DNA of 64,000 nt from Chloroflexota bacterium (GCA_011523735.1 WTGB01000058.1:1-64000), one strand, 5' to 3'. Positions 33,301 through 42,570 are shown, counted from the stretch's first letter. Notes: a model not told the origin generated them from the letters alone. Numbers and translations: made by a program.

Positions 33301-33636
33301 TTGTTCCAACTCGAAACGTAGCAAGGCGATCTGTTGGGCGGCTTCTTTGCTTTCCCGGGTGAGCCGGGTGATGACGGTGGAGAAATAGAGCTGGATGAAG
33401 AGCAAGAAGAGGGCAGCGAGCAGGAAGAGCAGGTTTGGCGGATATTCGATATTGACGAGGTCAGCCAAGCCATGCAGAAGGTCGCGCCAGACGCCGACCA
33501 CCAACATGACGATCGCTGTGCCCAGCCAGAGTAGCGAGTATTCCTCGCTCAGGTGCCGCCGCCGCACTAGTTCCAGCACGATCAGCAAGGCGATGAGAGA
33601 GGCTCCGACCGCAAAGATTATCGAGCGATCAATCAT
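33265..33636 (-). CDS. Small membrane protein, DUF2304-like
   Basis: 123 residues from ATG 33636 (AGAGGAG upstream). Three hydrophobic segments: IIFAVGASLIALLIVLELV, SLLWLGTAIVMLVVGVW and PPNLLFLLAALFLLFIQLYF. The LSEEYSLLWLG loop and a final coiled helix (ESKEAAQQIALLRFELEQL) match the DUF2304 family, which is often encoded beside dolichol-phosphate-type glycosyltransferases. No such partner is adjacent here, though a group 1 glycosyltransferase lies 1.2 kb away. Confidence 0.75.
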   Translation of the reverse strand: MIDRSIIFAVGASLIALLIVLELVRRRHLSEEYSLLWLGTAIVMLVVGVWRDLLHGLADLVNIEYPPNLLFLLAALFLLFIQLYFSTVITRLTRESKEAAQQIALLRFELEQLSGEQVDSEKD

Positions 33637-33718
33637 GTTGAATCTCCTCTTCACTGCGTATACATACAGCTAGGCAAGACAATGTCCTCTACTAAAATAG
33701 CATCAAACGGCTTCAAGC

Positions 33719-34570
33719 ATGTCACAGCCCTTGATTGAACTCGCCGGCGAGCCGCTTGCGCCTATCCTGCATTTGGCGCCTGCAAACGGCTTCCCGCCAG
33801 AGACCTACCTGCCCATGCTTCGCCCCCTGCGCCAGTACCGGGCAATATGTTTGCCGCCGCGCGCCTTGTGGGGCGATGAGCTTCCGCCGGCGGAATTCCG
33901 AAGTTGGAACGCCGACGCCGATGACCTGCTTGCCGGGCTTGAGAGCCGGGACCTGCGTGATATCGTGGCGGTGGGCCATTCGCTGGGCGGCATCGTCTCC
34001 CTGTTGGCGCTCATAAAGGCGCCGACGCGCTTCCGGGCATTGATCATGCTTGACCCGGTGATTCTGCCGCAGATGATGCTGGATATGCTGGGCGGCGCCC
34101 AAGCCAGTGGCGCGGTCGAGAAATTGCCACTGGTACAAGGCGCGCTGCGGCGGCGAGCCTTCTTTGAAAGCCGCGAAGATGCTTTCCGGCGTTTTCGGGA
34201 CAAGCCGGTCTTCTCCGATTGGGCTGAGGAGACGCTGCGTCTTTATATCGAGCATGGCCTGCAGCCGCGGGCTGATGGTTCCGGCTTCGAGCTGCGTTGG
34301 AGCACAGCCTGGGAAGCGCATTACTTCTCGACCGTACATCGCGACATCTGGCGGGATTTGCCGAAGTTGAACGGCTTGGCGCCCACCCTAATCGTCCGCG
34401 CGAGCTATAGTCATACCTTCCCAGTGGAGTCCGGGGTAATAGCCAAGGCGCTCCTGCCGGAAGTCGACTTTCATGAGATGAAAGGGCAGGGGCATCTCTT
34501 CCCGCAGGCGGCGCCGCTGGAGACTGCGCGCGTCATCCGGGACTGGCTGCGGTCGCGACATTTGTCTTGA
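33719..34570 (+). CDS. Alpha/beta-hydrolase fold protein
   Basis: 283 residues. The nucleophile elbow is VGHSLGGIVSLL (Ser about residue 92), preceded by LHLAPANGFPPETYLPML where the oxyanion-hole segment belongs. The C-terminal part has TLIVRASYSHTFPVES and EMKGQGHLFPQAAPLE, the latter with the catalytic His (GHLFP). It is probably a soluble esterase, lactonase or lipase-like hydrolase. The substrate is unknown. It lies 50 bp before tRNA-Phe on the same strand. Confidence 0.87.
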   Translation: MSQPLIELAGEPLAPILHLAPANGFPPETYLPMLRPLRQYRAICLPPRALWGDELPPAEFRSWNADADDLLAGLESRDLRDIVAVGHSLGGIVSLLALIKAPTRFRALIMLDPVILPQMMLDMLGGAQASGAVEKLPLVQGALRRRAFFESREDAFRRFRDKPVFSDWAEETLRLYIEHGLQPRADGSGFELRWSTAWEAHYFSTVHRDIWRDLPKLNGLAPTLIVRASYSHTFPVESGVIAKALLPEVDFHEMKGQGHLFPQAAPLETARVIRDWLRSRHLS

Positions 34571-34620
34571 CATTCGCAGCTCTCCACTCTAAACTCCCAA
34601 TTCCTGAGGCTTTGCATGAT

Positions 34621-34693
34621 GCCGAGATAGCTCAGTTGGTAGAGCACCGCACTGAAAATGCGGGTGTCCCCAGTTCAAGTCTGGGTCTCGGCA
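34621..34693 (+). tRNA. tRNA-Phe (anticodon GAA)
   Basis: 73 nt. Acceptor GCCGAGA pairs with TCTCGGC, the D arm is GCTC/GAGC, the anticodon stem CCGCA/TGCGG encloses CTGAAAA (anticodon GAA), and the T arm is CCCAG TTCAAGT CTGGG. The discriminator is A34693. CCA is not encoded. Confidence 0.95.
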
Positions 34694-34701
34694 CTAGGAA
34701 C

Positions 34702-34725
34702 ACTCGTCCACGCGGCGAGTTTTTG
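34702..34725 (+). terminator. Probable terminator after tRNA-Phe
   Basis: ACTCG (34702-34706) pairs with CGAGT (34716-34720), with two further inner C-G pairs, and is followed by TTTTGCTTTT. Confidence 0.65.
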
Positions 34726-34811
34726 CTTTTAGCCTGTAGCTTGCGCCTGGGCTTACTGCCTTGTCATTTCGCTGCTACGATCATGTCTAGTCCATTGTGG
34801 ACCGCCGGCTC

Positions 34812-35996
34812 ATGAAAACCATCCTGCTCATATCCCGCTGCCCGCCCTATCCGCTGCATCTTGGCGATCGTCTGATCATCTGGCATTTGGCGCGCGAGCT
34901 TTCCCGGCGCGGCTATGTCATTGATTTGCTGGCGCTATATGACCGCGACGAGGATCCGCAGCAGATAGACAAGTACCGCTCCTTCTTCCGCCACATCGAA
35001 TTATTCGCTGAGCCGCGCCGAAAGGGCATGGCTTACCTTCGCCGCTTGTTTGTGCCTGGCTCGCGCTTCGCCAGGTCTGCCGAGGGGAGCTTTTGCCCGC
35101 CGCTCTGGCAGGCGATTGCCGCGCGACTGAAGCAAGGCGACTATGACCTGGCGCATTGCTTCGGGTCGGTCAGCGTCTATGAGTATCATCCGCTCTTCGC
35201 CCATTTGCCTAATGTGATCACACCATACGAATCGCATACGCTGTATTTGCAAACAGCATCCGCTCAGAGCCAGATTAGCGCGCGCCTCCGTTTGCCCTTA
35301 GCGCGGCGCTTCGAGCAATTCATGTTCGGACCCTACGACCGGACCGTGGTCATCTCAGAAGCCGATCGGGCGCTGCTGCGCGAGTTGCAGCCGGAGCTAT
35401 CGGTCGATGTGATAGCCAACGGCATAGAGCTCGAGCGCTTTACTCCGCCTGACGCCGAGCGCGATCCGCACACGCTGCTCTTCGTCGGCAACTACGAGTA
35501 CCCGCCGAATCAGGATGCCGCGCGCATTCTCATTGACAAGGTGCTGCCCGAAGTCCGCCGGGTTGTGCCGGAGGCGCGGCTGCAATTGATCGGCAACAAC
35601 CCGCCGGAGTGGCTGCGCGGATTGGCGAATGATCGCATCGAGGTCAGTGGTCATGTGCCGGAAGTGATGCCCTATCTGGCGCGAGGGACTGTTTTCGTCT
35701 GCCCGCTGCGCTTTGGCGCCGGCTTGAAGAACAAGGTCCTGGAAGCCTTGGCGATGGGCATTCCGGTCGTAGCGACGCCGCTGAGCGTCGAAGGGATAGA
35801 CGTCTATGATGGGGAGTCCGCCCTCATCGCTCCCATTGAACAGATAGCGCGGAAGATCATCGAGCTGCTGGGCGATGTCGCCCTGCGGGAACGGCTTTCG
35901 AAGAACGGTCGCGCGCTGATCGAATCGCGATACAGCTGGGAACGGACGGCATCCAGCTACGAGCGGCTGTACGACGAGATTTGCCAGCAAGACTAG
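34812..35996 (+). CDS. Glycosyltransferase, GT4-like (group 1)
   Basis: 394 residues from ATG 34812. The N-terminal Rossmann domain opens KTILLISRCPPYPLHLGDRL with the Gly-Asp that contacts the sugar nucleotide. The C-terminal domain has LLFVGNYEYPPNQDAARILI, IEVSGHVPEVMPYLA and the GT4 signature region RFGAGLKNKVLEALAMGIPV (E of KVLEALA binds the donor). It would transfer a sugar from a nucleotide or lipid donor to a surface glycan. The sugar is unknown. It is convergent with the GH172 gene, the stops sharing CTAG at 35993-35996. Confidence 0.88.
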   Translation: MKTILLISRCPPYPLHLGDRLIIWHLARELSRRGYVIDLLALYDRDEDPQQIDKYRSFFRHIELFAEPRRKGMAYLRRLFVPGSRFARSAEGSFCPPLWQAIAARLKQGDYDLAHCFGSVSVYEYHPLFAHLPNVITPYESHTLYLQTASAQSQISARLRLPLARRFEQFMFGPYDRTVVISEADRALLRELQPELSVDVIANGIELERFTPPDAERDPHTLLFVGNYEYPPNQDAARILIDKVLPEVRRVVPEARLQLIGNNPPEWLRGLANDRIEVSGHVPEVMPYLARGTVFVCPLRFGAGLKNKVLEALAMGIPVVATPLSVEGIDVYDGESALIAPIEQIARKIIELLGDVALRERLSKNGRALIESRYSWERTASSYERLYDEICQQD

Positions 35997-37078
35997 ATGA
36001 TCTGCAACTGCTCGCGTTCGGGCAGAGGCGGGAAGGGCGCCTGCGGCAGCGTCTGATACCAGTAGGCGACCGAGGCGATGTCGTCTTGCAGCGGCAGATA
36101 ACGGTGGTTGTAACCCCAACCCAGCGCCTGCATGGTGACGCGCAAGTCGGCTTCAAAGCGGATGGGGTCCATAATATGCCAGCGATACATGCCCATCCTG
36201 AACTGCGACTTGTAATCGGTGTCGGGGCGGATCACCTGATGGAAGCCGGCGTAGGGGGTGGTGTAGGTGACGTAACCTTCGTTGTGCCGCGGGCTGGGAT
36301 CGAAGTTATAGGAGCCGCAGAAGTAATCTTCGGTGCCGGTGCCGCAGATGGTGGGGTATTCATCGCCATCGAGGTAGAACTTTAGCTCGCCCTCGCCCCA
36401 CCAGCCGGTGTTGTTTGTGCCCCAAGCCACGTAGGTACCGATGTAATGCCCGCGCCCGCGGATGCCATCGACGATGGTGTAGACATCTTTGTAGGGCAGG
36501 GGGTTGACGCGGCGGAATTGGGCGTGGAAATAGGCGGCGTCTTCCGGCACATCGGTCAGGGTGTAATTCACTTGGTAGTAGAGCGTCATATCTTCTTCGG
36601 CGATATTGCTGATGGTCATGCGGCAATGCTTCCGGAAGGGCATCTCCCAGTAGGAATTGAAGGCGCTGCCCGGGTTGACGCAGATGGGCAGGGAGGTGAC
36701 CTGGGCGTATTCGCCCCAGCCGACCGCGAAGAAATCGCCGATGGGACATTCGACTGATGGCTGCTCGCTACCATCCCAATAGATGCGTAAGATGCAATAG
36801 CGCCAGATGCCGGTCGGCGTCATCCAGATCTGCTGGATCGCGCCGGGACCGCTGATATCGGCCATGGTAAAAGTTTCGCCGGCTTTGATCCGCACCGATG
36901 GCGAGACCTTCCAGCCTTGCCCGAGGTCGCGGGCGGCTTGGCTGCCGGTGCCTTCGCGCGCCATGCCGCCGCGGCCCTTCGCGCCGTCAAAGTTCTCCGC
37001 GCTGAGCGAGCGGGATTTAGCTGAAGACAAGCGCGAGAGATTGCCCAGGTGCAAGCCCAATCCGTTGAATTCTGTCAT
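35993..37078 (-). CDS. GH172-family (DUF2961) protein
   Basis: 361 residues from ATG 37078 with AAGGAA upstream. Typical DUF2961 features: FTMADISGPGAIQQIWMTPT, WDGSEQPSVECPIGDFF, NSYWEMPFRK, GWWGEGELKFYLDGDEYPTI and CGTGTEDYFCGSY. The Glu of GTEDYF and the Glu residues of WWGEGE correspond to conserved acidic residues of this family. Characterised GH172 enzymes act on fructofuranose or arabinofuranose linkages. No signal peptide is seen, so it may work on imported oligosaccharides. The neighbour is a glycosyltransferase, not a transporter. Confidence 0.9.
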   Translation of the reverse strand: MTEFNGLGLHLGNLSRLSSAKSRSLSAENFDGAKGRGGMAREGTGSQAARDLGQGWKVSPSVRIKAGETFTMADISGPGAIQQIWMTPTGIWRYCILRIYWDGSEQPSVECPIGDFFAVGWGEYAQVTSLPICVNPGSAFNSYWEMPFRKHCRMTISNIAEEDMTLYYQVNYTLTDVPEDAAYFHAQFRRVNPLPYKDVYTIVDGIRGRGHYIGTYVAWGTNNTGWWGEGELKFYLDGDEYPTICGTGTEDYFCGSYNFDPSPRHNEGYVTYTTPYAGFHQVIRPDTDYKSQFRMGMYRWHIMDPIRFEADLRVTMQALGWGYNHRYLPLQDDIASVAYWYQTLPQAPFPPLPEREQLQII

Positions 37079-37143
37079 TTGGTTTTTCCTTGTACTTTTA
37101 AGCCGATTATTTCGATATTCGTTTGCGGGCGACTTGGCAGGTT

Positions 37144-37175
37144 GCGTAGGTCGCGTAGACACAGACCGCCGACAC
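37144..37175 (-). repeat. Dispersed repeat R2, copy 3 (inverted)
   Basis: The complement reads GTGTCGGCGGTCTGTGTCTA and on to CGCGACCTACGC, close to the copies at 21950 and 22558. It lies 65 bp upstream of the GH172 start. An adjoining TGTAGAGACGCCC string (complement, ending about 37190) recalls repeat R3. Confidence 0.75.
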
Positions 37176-37250
37176 TCGCTAGGTCCCCGGGCGTCTCTAC
37201 AATTTGCGTCTTAGGCGAATACGAATGTTATATCCTTTCAACTTGCGCGG

Positions 37251-37814
37251 TCATTCGTCATCGGTCGTTCCGGCGAGATTGTCAAAATGAAGCTGGAATA
37301 CGGCGCAGACATCCGGGTGCGAGCCAATGTAGACATAGCTGACCAAGTCGCCTTCGTAGGTGAGAGAGCCAGCGCTGGCGCACGGTTCGATGGCGAAGTT
37401 CTGCGCGCTGGCATTGTCTTCTTGCCCACCCAAGGCGCAGTTGATCAATTCTTGATTGACGCGGGACTGGTTGATGACGAGGGCCCCGCCGACCATGGGC
37501 GCGGTCAGCGTGGAACCGCTCTGCTGGTAGAACTTGGCGGCGAGAGCGCCACGATCCTGGAAGCATTGCAAGATCTGTTCGGCTTTGGCGATGGCGGCGG
37601 TGATGCCAATCTGGCCGCCCATCAGCGCCGCGCCCCCGACAGCCGCGAAGGCGCTGTCAATGCTGGTATCGACATCGGTCGCGGTGTAGGACGCGAGGTT
37701 GGGCAGCAGACGCTGGGCGGATTTGGCGTCGTTGGCCACGTTGCCCGTGTCGCTGCAGGCTGCCAGCAGCGGCAATATCAGGGATGTCAGGGCGATTAAA
37801 TGAAGCAGCTTCAA
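37251..37814 (-). CDS. Predicted lipoprotein of unknown function
   Basis: Start placed at TTG 37814, which has AGGAG with a 7-base spacer; the ATG at 37841 lies in front of that ribosome site. The 187-residue product has signal KLLHLIALTSLILPLLAAC, with the lipobox LAAC. The mature part starts SDTGNVANDAKSAQRLLPNL, then an Ala/Gly-rich helical region (AAVGGAALMGGQIGITAAIA) and a second half with four Cys and short strands (NCALGGQEDNASAQNFAIEP, LVSYVYIGSHPDVCAVFQLH). No family recognised. It stands alone between the GH172 gene and the FAH gene. Confidence 0.75.
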   Translation of the reverse strand: MKLLHLIALTSLILPLLAACSDTGNVANDAKSAQRLLPNLASYTATDVDTSIDSAFAAVGGAALMGGQIGITAAIAKAEQILQCFQDRGALAAKFYQQSGSTLTAPMVGGALVINQSRVNQELINCALGGQEDNASAQNFAIEPCASAGSLTYEGDLVSYVYIGSHPDVCAVFQLHFDNLAGTTDDE

Positions 37815-38005
37815 TGCAGCTCTCCTGAGATCAAACGGCAAAGCGACGACATTTGCATTTTATCAGAGATTGGAAAACGCGATGCGCGGCGCCGCTTCGA
37901 ATCGTCCCGCAATTGTTTGGTCCGATGGCGATTTGCCTGCTGGTCTTGCGCCCTTCGATTTGCTAGACTAGCGCGGATTATATGCGTAGTGGGTACAGAG
38001 GAAAT

Positions 38006-38818
38006 ATGAAACTGCTTCGATATGCGAGTGTTGAGACCAAATGTATTGGCGTCGTGCAGGGCAATGACATTAGGCGGCTCGGGAATGGAGGCATGATTGA
38101 GTTGATGTCTGCGGACGAAGCGCCGCAGTACACCGGCGCAGTTGACTCCCTGGCGGATGTGAGAATCTTGCCGCCGCTGATACCGGGCAAAATCTTGGCC
38201 ATCGGGCGCAACTATGCCGAGCACGCGCGGGAATTGAACAATGAAGTGCCGACCGAACCGCTCGTTTTCGCCGTCATGCCGAGCGCGGTCATCGGCGATG
38301 GCGATGTGATCGAATGGGAAGCTGACTTGACCGCGCAGGTGGATTGGGAGGGCGAGCTCGCCGTCATCATTGGCAAGACGGCGCGTAAAGTATCCGAAGC
38401 GGAAGCGCTCGACTATGTCTTCGGTTACACGATTGCGAACGATGTCTCGGCGCGGGACTTGCAAACGCGGGACAAGCAGTGGGTGCGAGCCAAGGGCTTA
38501 GACACGTTCTGTCCGCTGGGTCCGGTTGTCCTCACCCGCGATGAGATCCCCGACCCGCAGAACTTGCGCATCGCGACGACGGTGGACGGCGTCGAGAAGC
38601 AAAACGGTTCGACGGCCGATATGATCTTCAGCGTGCGTCATTTGATCGCCTATTTGTCGCGGGCTTTCACGCTCAATCCCGGCGATATGATTCTGACCGG
38701 CACGCCCTCGGGTGTGGGCAAGGCGATGGATCCGCCGGAGTTCTTGGGCGAGGGCAGCGTGGTCAGCGTGGAGATCGAAGGCATCGGCAAATTGACGAAT
38801 CGCTGCCGAGTGCTGTAG
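38006..38818 (+). CDS. Fumarylacetoacetate hydrolase (FAH) family protein
   Basis: 270 residues from ATG 38006 with AGAGGAA just upstream. Family motifs are clear: AIGRNYAEHARELNNEVPTE, VDWEGELAVIIGKTARKVSE (Glu metal ligand), YTIANDVSARDLQ (Asp ligand) and MILTGTPSGVGKAM near the end. Members cleave or hydrate 2-oxo-enol acids (fumarylpyruvate, 5-carboxymethyl-2-oxo-hex-3-ene-1,6-dioate, oxaloacetate tautomers) or sugar-acid derivatives. Because a ManD-like sugar-acid dehydratase follows on the same strand, a role after dehydration of a sugar acid is plausible but inferred. Confidence 0.92.
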   Translation: MKLLRYASVETKCIGVVQGNDIRRLGNGGMIELMSADEAPQYTGAVDSLADVRILPPLIPGKILAIGRNYAEHARELNNEVPTEPLVFAVMPSAVIGDGDVIEWEADLTAQVDWEGELAVIIGKTARKVSEAEALDYVFGYTIANDVSARDLQTRDKQWVRAKGLDTFCPLGPVVLTRDEIPDPQNLRIATTVDGVEKQNGSTADMIFSVRHLIAYLSRAFTLNPGDMILTGTPSGVGKAMDPPEFLGEGSVVSVEIEGIGKLTNRCRVL

Positions 38819-39272
38819 CGCGCTCGCGACAACCGCTGCTGTGATCTTTGGCGCATATTGGCACAGATTGCGCCAATGAATTCGCCGCGTGTGCCAAGCG
38901 GGAATCTCAGTGCTGACAAGGGATTGCGGGAGTTTTGCGCCGCTGTTGGCATTGGCGCGCGGGAAAGTTTTTGTGCCAATCATGTCGCTGCCGACCGGTT
39001 GCCGAGAAGGGACTGATCGGCAAAACGGAGCGAGAAAAACATTTTTTGGCCATCTGGCCATCCGGCAAATTGGGTGATTTTCGCTAGACGGATTGCATTG
39101 AAGTAAGACAATTGTGACTATCCTTTAGGTTTGCGGACTTCCTGCGATTCAGTCAAGCAGATTTCATCGTGTGATACGCGACTAAATGTTCTCGTACTAG
39201 GGGATTCTAACTTTTGTCAATCTGTCGCGATACAGGCAAGGCATCCGCAAGAACGCGGGGGAGAAAACACGA
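38819..39272. other. Intergenic region between FAH and ManD-like genes
   Basis: 454 bp without a convincing gene. An inverted repeat TTGGCGCA (38848-38855) and TGCGCCAA (38869-38876) lies 30 bp after the FAH stop. TGGCCATC is directly repeated in the TTTTTTGGCCATCTGGCCATC string near 39043-39063. No T-rich terminator tail and no named RNA structure found. Confidence 0.5.
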
Positions 39273-40478
39273 ATGCCGAAACCGATAAGGATCGAAGACG
39301 TGAAAGTCATCTTGACGCAGCCGGGCAAATCACGCCTGGCGATTGTCAAGGTCAGCACATCGGAGCCGGGCTTGTACGGCTTGGGCTGCGCCACCTTCAC
39401 ACAGCGGATCTTCGCTGTTGCCACAGCGATTGAGCGGCATCTGAAGCCCTTCTTGCTGGGCAGGGATGTCGACCGCATTGAAGAGATCTGGAATATGGCG
39501 ATGGTGCATGGCTATTGGCGCAATGGACCGGTGCTCAACAATGCCATCTCGGGCGTCGATCAGGCGCTATGGGATATCAAGGGCAAGCGAGCGGGCATGG
39601 CGGTCTGTGATTTGCTCGGCGGAAAATCGCGCGAGGCGGCGCATGTTTATGTACATGCTGACGGCGGCAGCAAAGAGGAAGTCGCCGAAAATGTACAAGC
39701 GTATATGGCGCGCGGATTCCGCTACATTCGCGTGCAGATGGGCGGCTATGGGGGCAAGAGCAGCCCGATGGTCAAGCCGAAGAAGGCTCCGGACGGCGCC
39801 TATTTCGACCCGCGGGATTATTGCCGCCGGATGCTGGATATGATCGCCTATGTGCGCGAGCAGGTCGGCGAAGCAGTCGAATTGTTGCATGATATACATG
39901 AGCGGCTGGTACCGATTCACGCGGTAGAATTCGCCAAAGATGTCGAAGAATTCAAGCTTTTCTTCCTTGAGGACGCGCTGGCGCCGGAAGATATACACTG
40001 GTTCCGCACGATCCGCGGTCAGTGCGCGACTCCGCTGGCCATGGGTGAGTTGTTCAATAATCCGCATGAATGGCAGATGCTGATTCAGGAGCGGCTGATC
40101 GATTTTATCCGCATGCACATCAGCCAGATGGGTGGGATTACGCCGGCGCGCAATGTCGCCATCTTCGCCGATATGTATGGCATCCGCACGGCTTGGCATG
40201 GTCCCAGCGATACCTCGCCGGTTGGTCATGCGGCGAATTTGCAGCTTGATCTCTGGCATCCCAATTTCGGGGTGCAGGAGTGGTATCAGCCTTCCGAGTT
40301 GGATTATGCGATTTTCCCCGGCTTGCCAGTGGTCGAGGACGGCTATCTATATCCTAATGACGAGCCCGGTTTGGGCATTGATATTGACGAGGCGCTGGCG
40401 GCGAAGTACCCCTGCAAGGATATCGTCGAGGACTGGACGCAGACACGCTTGCCTGATGGGAGTCCGGCTAGACCCTAG
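39273..40478 (+). CDS. D-mannonate dehydratase-like enolase-superfamily protein (ManD/RspA type)
   Basis: 401 residues, the usual ManD length. Diagnostic stretches: GLYGLGCATFTQR, YWRNGPVLNNAISGVDQALW, GFRYIRVQMGGYGG, DIHERLVPIHAVEFAKDVE, FFLEDALAPED, LAMGELFNNPHEW and TAWHGPSDTSPVGHAANLQL. These match the ManD/RspA branch, whose members dehydrate mannonate or gluconate or have very low activity and other roles. Efficient ManD enzymes cannot be told from weak ones by eye. It is separate from the MR-type enolase at 8287. An FAH-family enzyme precedes it. Confidence 0.9.
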   Translation: MPKPIRIEDVKVILTQPGKSRLAIVKVSTSEPGLYGLGCATFTQRIFAVATAIERHLKPFLLGRDVDRIEEIWNMAMVHGYWRNGPVLNNAISGVDQALWDIKGKRAGMAVCDLLGGKSREAAHVYVHADGGSKEEVAENVQAYMARGFRYIRVQMGGYGGKSSPMVKPKKAPDGAYFDPRDYCRRMLDMIAYVREQVGEAVELLHDIHERLVPIHAVEFAKDVEEFKLFFLEDALAPEDIHWFRTIRGQCATPLAMGELFNNPHEWQMLIQERLIDFIRMHISQMGGITPARNVAIFADMYGIRTAWHGPSDTSPVGHAANLQLDLWHPNFGVQEWYQPSELDYAIFPGLPVVEDGYLYPNDEPGLGIDIDEALAAKYPCKDIVEDWTQTRLPDGSPARP

Positions 40479-40502
40479 GTTTCACCGCAGAGACACAGAG
40501 GG

Positions 40503-41465
40503 TTAGGGCAAGACTGCTGGATTGCATACATTGTCAGCCTTGCCCTCAAGCAGATAGTCGACGATCAGTTGCGCCGCTTCCACCGCAACGGTCACTTGCG
40601 CGTCAGAGGTGCTGGCGGCCAGGTGGGGCGTGTGCACCACGTTTGGCAATCCAATCAGCGGATGGTCGGCGGGCGGCGGCTCCCGCTCGTAGACATCCAG
40701 GGCGGCGCCGGCGACCACCCCATTTTTCAGCGCCTCGGCTAAATCAGCGGAGTTTATGAGCGCGCCGCGGGCCGCGTTGATGATGCGGACGCCGTCTTTC
40801 ATCCGCGCAATCGAATCCGTATTGACCATGCCGCGCGTTTCATCCGTGACCATGGCGTGGAAGCTGAGGAAATCCGAGCGGGCGTAAACCTCGGCGAGGG
40901 GAAGCAGCGGGACACTAATCGCCTCGGCGACTGCCGGGGGCAGATAGGGATCGTGGGCGATGACGGTCATTTCGAAGGCTTGGGCGCGGGTAGCGATGGC
41001 TTGACCGATGCGCCCTAAGCCGATGATGCCCAGGGTCTTGCCTTTGAGTTCGACGCCGGAGAAGAGTTTGCGATCCCAGCGTCCCTCGGCCAGCGATTGA
41101 TGACCTTGCGAGATGTGGCGGGAAAGGGCGATCATCAAGCCGAAAGTATGCTCGGCGGTGGAGATGGTGTTGCCGCCGGGTGTATTCATGACCAGGATGC
41201 CGCGGTCGGTTGCGGCGGCCAGGTCGATGTTGTCGACACCGACGCCGGCGCGGGCGATCGCTTTCAGTTGTGGCGCTCCCGCGAGCAGTTCGACATCGGC
41301 CATGACGCCGCTGCGGATGATCAGCGCGTGGGCATCGGCGACGGCGACCAGGAGATCGGCGCGCTCGAGTTTGCCCGGCGCTGTTACGCGGATGCCGTCG
41401 CTCGCTTCGAGGAGGTCGATCGCTTTCTGATGTACGTTATCGGGGACGAGCACATGGAAACTCAT
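40503..41465 (-). CDS. serA: D-3-phosphoglycerate dehydrogenase-like 2-hydroxyacid dehydrogenase (short form)
   Basis: 320 residues from ATG 41465 with AGGGGG upstream. NAD-binding motif GIIGLGRIGQAIATRA, catalytic Arg in NAARGALINS, and catalytic His in VHTPHLAASTSDAQ are present, with AIARAGVGVDNIDL typical of SerA. It ends soon after the catalytic domains, without the ACT or intervening domains of longer SerA, so serine feedback is not expected through an ACT domain. It starts 10 bp after the aminotransferase gene, which supports a role in serine synthesis. A general 2-hydroxyacid dehydrogenase role remains possible. Confidence 0.85.
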   Translation of the reverse strand: MSFHVLVPDNVHQKAIDLLEASDGIRVTAPGKLERADLLVAVADAHALIIRSGVMADVELLAGAPQLKAIARAGVGVDNIDLAAATDRGILVMNTPGGNTISTAEHTFGLMIALSRHISQGHQSLAEGRWDRKLFSGVELKGKTLGIIGLGRIGQAIATRAQAFEMTVIAHDPYLPPAVAEAISVPLLPLAEVYARSDFLSFHAMVTDETRGMVNTDSIARMKDGVRIINAARGALINSADLAEALKNGVVAGAALDVYEREPPPADHPLIGLPNVVHTPHLAASTSDAQVTVAVEAAQLIVDYLLEGKADNVCNPAVLP

Positions 41466-41475
41466 CGCGCGCCCC

Positions 41476-42570
41476 CTAATTTTCGCTTGCCATGAAAGCG
41501 TCAATGCCGCCGAGGACTTCGAGGAGCATGTCTATCGTGACATCGCCCATGTGGGGCAGGCGGAAGGTGCTGCCTTTGATCACCCCATAGCCCTTGTCCA
41601 TAGCGAAGCCGACTTCGGATCGCATGAATTTGTCGAGGGCGTTCACATCGATACCGAGCGTGTTTTCGACAGTCGTCACCGTATCGCTGCGGTAGCCTTC
41701 CTGGGCATAGAGGCCAAAGCCGCGCTCAAGCGCCCACTGATGCGTCGCATCGCGCATAGCTCTATGACGAGCCCAACGCGCTTCAATGCCCTCTGCCAGA
41801 ATGCTGTCCATCTGCCGATCAGCGGCGTGCATCAAGGCAATCGGCGGCGTTGCGGGCGTGTTGTTCTTGAGCAGCGATTTTTCCAACGTGACGAAATCGA
41901 AGTAATAGCCGCGGTTGTTGATGGTCGCGGCGCGTTCCAGCAGGCGGTCGCTGACGGCGGCGAAGGCGACCCCGGGCGGCAAGGCGAAGGCTTTCTGGCT
42001 CGAGGTCAGGGCGATGTCGATGCCCCAGTCATCCACGCGCAGTTCCGTGCCCAAATAGCCGCTGACCGTGTCGACGAAGAAGAAGGAGTCCGGATGTTGT
42101 CTGACGACCTCGCCGATAGCTCCGATGGGATTGGTGACGCCGGTGCTGGTTTCGTTGTGTACGACGCAGACGGCGTCATAGCTGGCCTTGTTCAGCGCGT
42201 CGGCGACCATATCCGGACTGTGGGCTCGCCCCCAGTCGACCTGAATGCAATCGACTTGCTTGCCGTTGGCGCGGCTTATCTGCGCCCAGCGCTCACTGAA
42301 GGCACCGCCGGTCAGGTGCAGCACTTTCCGCTCATCGCGGACGCCGCAGCGGATCGCGCCTTCCCACAAGCCCGAACCGGATGATCCGCTGACGTAGACG
42401 CGGCTCTCGGTGAAGAAGCTGCGCTTGAGCTTGTCTTGCAGGCGGGCGAAAAGATCGGCGAATTCGCCGGTGCGGTGGCCGATCATCCACTGCGTCTGCG
42501 CTTCGAGTATCTCTCGGCGGACTTCAACTGGACCGGGAAGAAACAGTCTAATGTGTTCGTTTTGGCGCAT
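41476..42570 (-). CDS. Class V aminotransferase (phosphoserine/alanine-glyoxylate type)
   Basis: 364 residues from ATG 42570. GGAGG lies about 12 bases upstream; a TTG four codons earlier is too close to it. The class V pattern is clear: LFLPGPVEVRREIL, MIGHRTGEFADLF, GSSGSGLWEGAI, VVHNETSTGVTNPI, FFVDTVSGYLG and the PLP lysine in LTSSQKAFALPPG. Such enzymes near serA act as phosphoserine aminotransferases in several phyla, while relatives are serine-glyoxylate or alanine-glyoxylate transaminases. The tight link to the SerA-like gene favours serine biosynthesis. Confidence 0.87.
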   Translation of the reverse strand: MRQNEHIRLFLPGPVEVRREILEAQTQWMIGHRTGEFADLFARLQDKLKRSFFTESRVYVSGSSGSGLWEGAIRCGVRDERKVLHLTGGAFSERWAQISRANGKQVDCIQVDWGRAHSPDMVADALNKASYDAVCVVHNETSTGVTNPIGAIGEVVRQHPDSFFFVDTVSGYLGTELRVDDWGIDIALTSSQKAFALPPGVAFAAVSDRLLERAATINNRGYYFDFVTLEKSLLKNNTPATPPIALMHAADRQMDSILAEGIEARWARHRAMRDATHQWALERGFGLYAQEGYRSDTVTTVENTLGIDVNALDKFMRSEVGFAMDKGYGVIKGSTFRLPHMGDVTIDMLLEVLGGIDAFMASEN

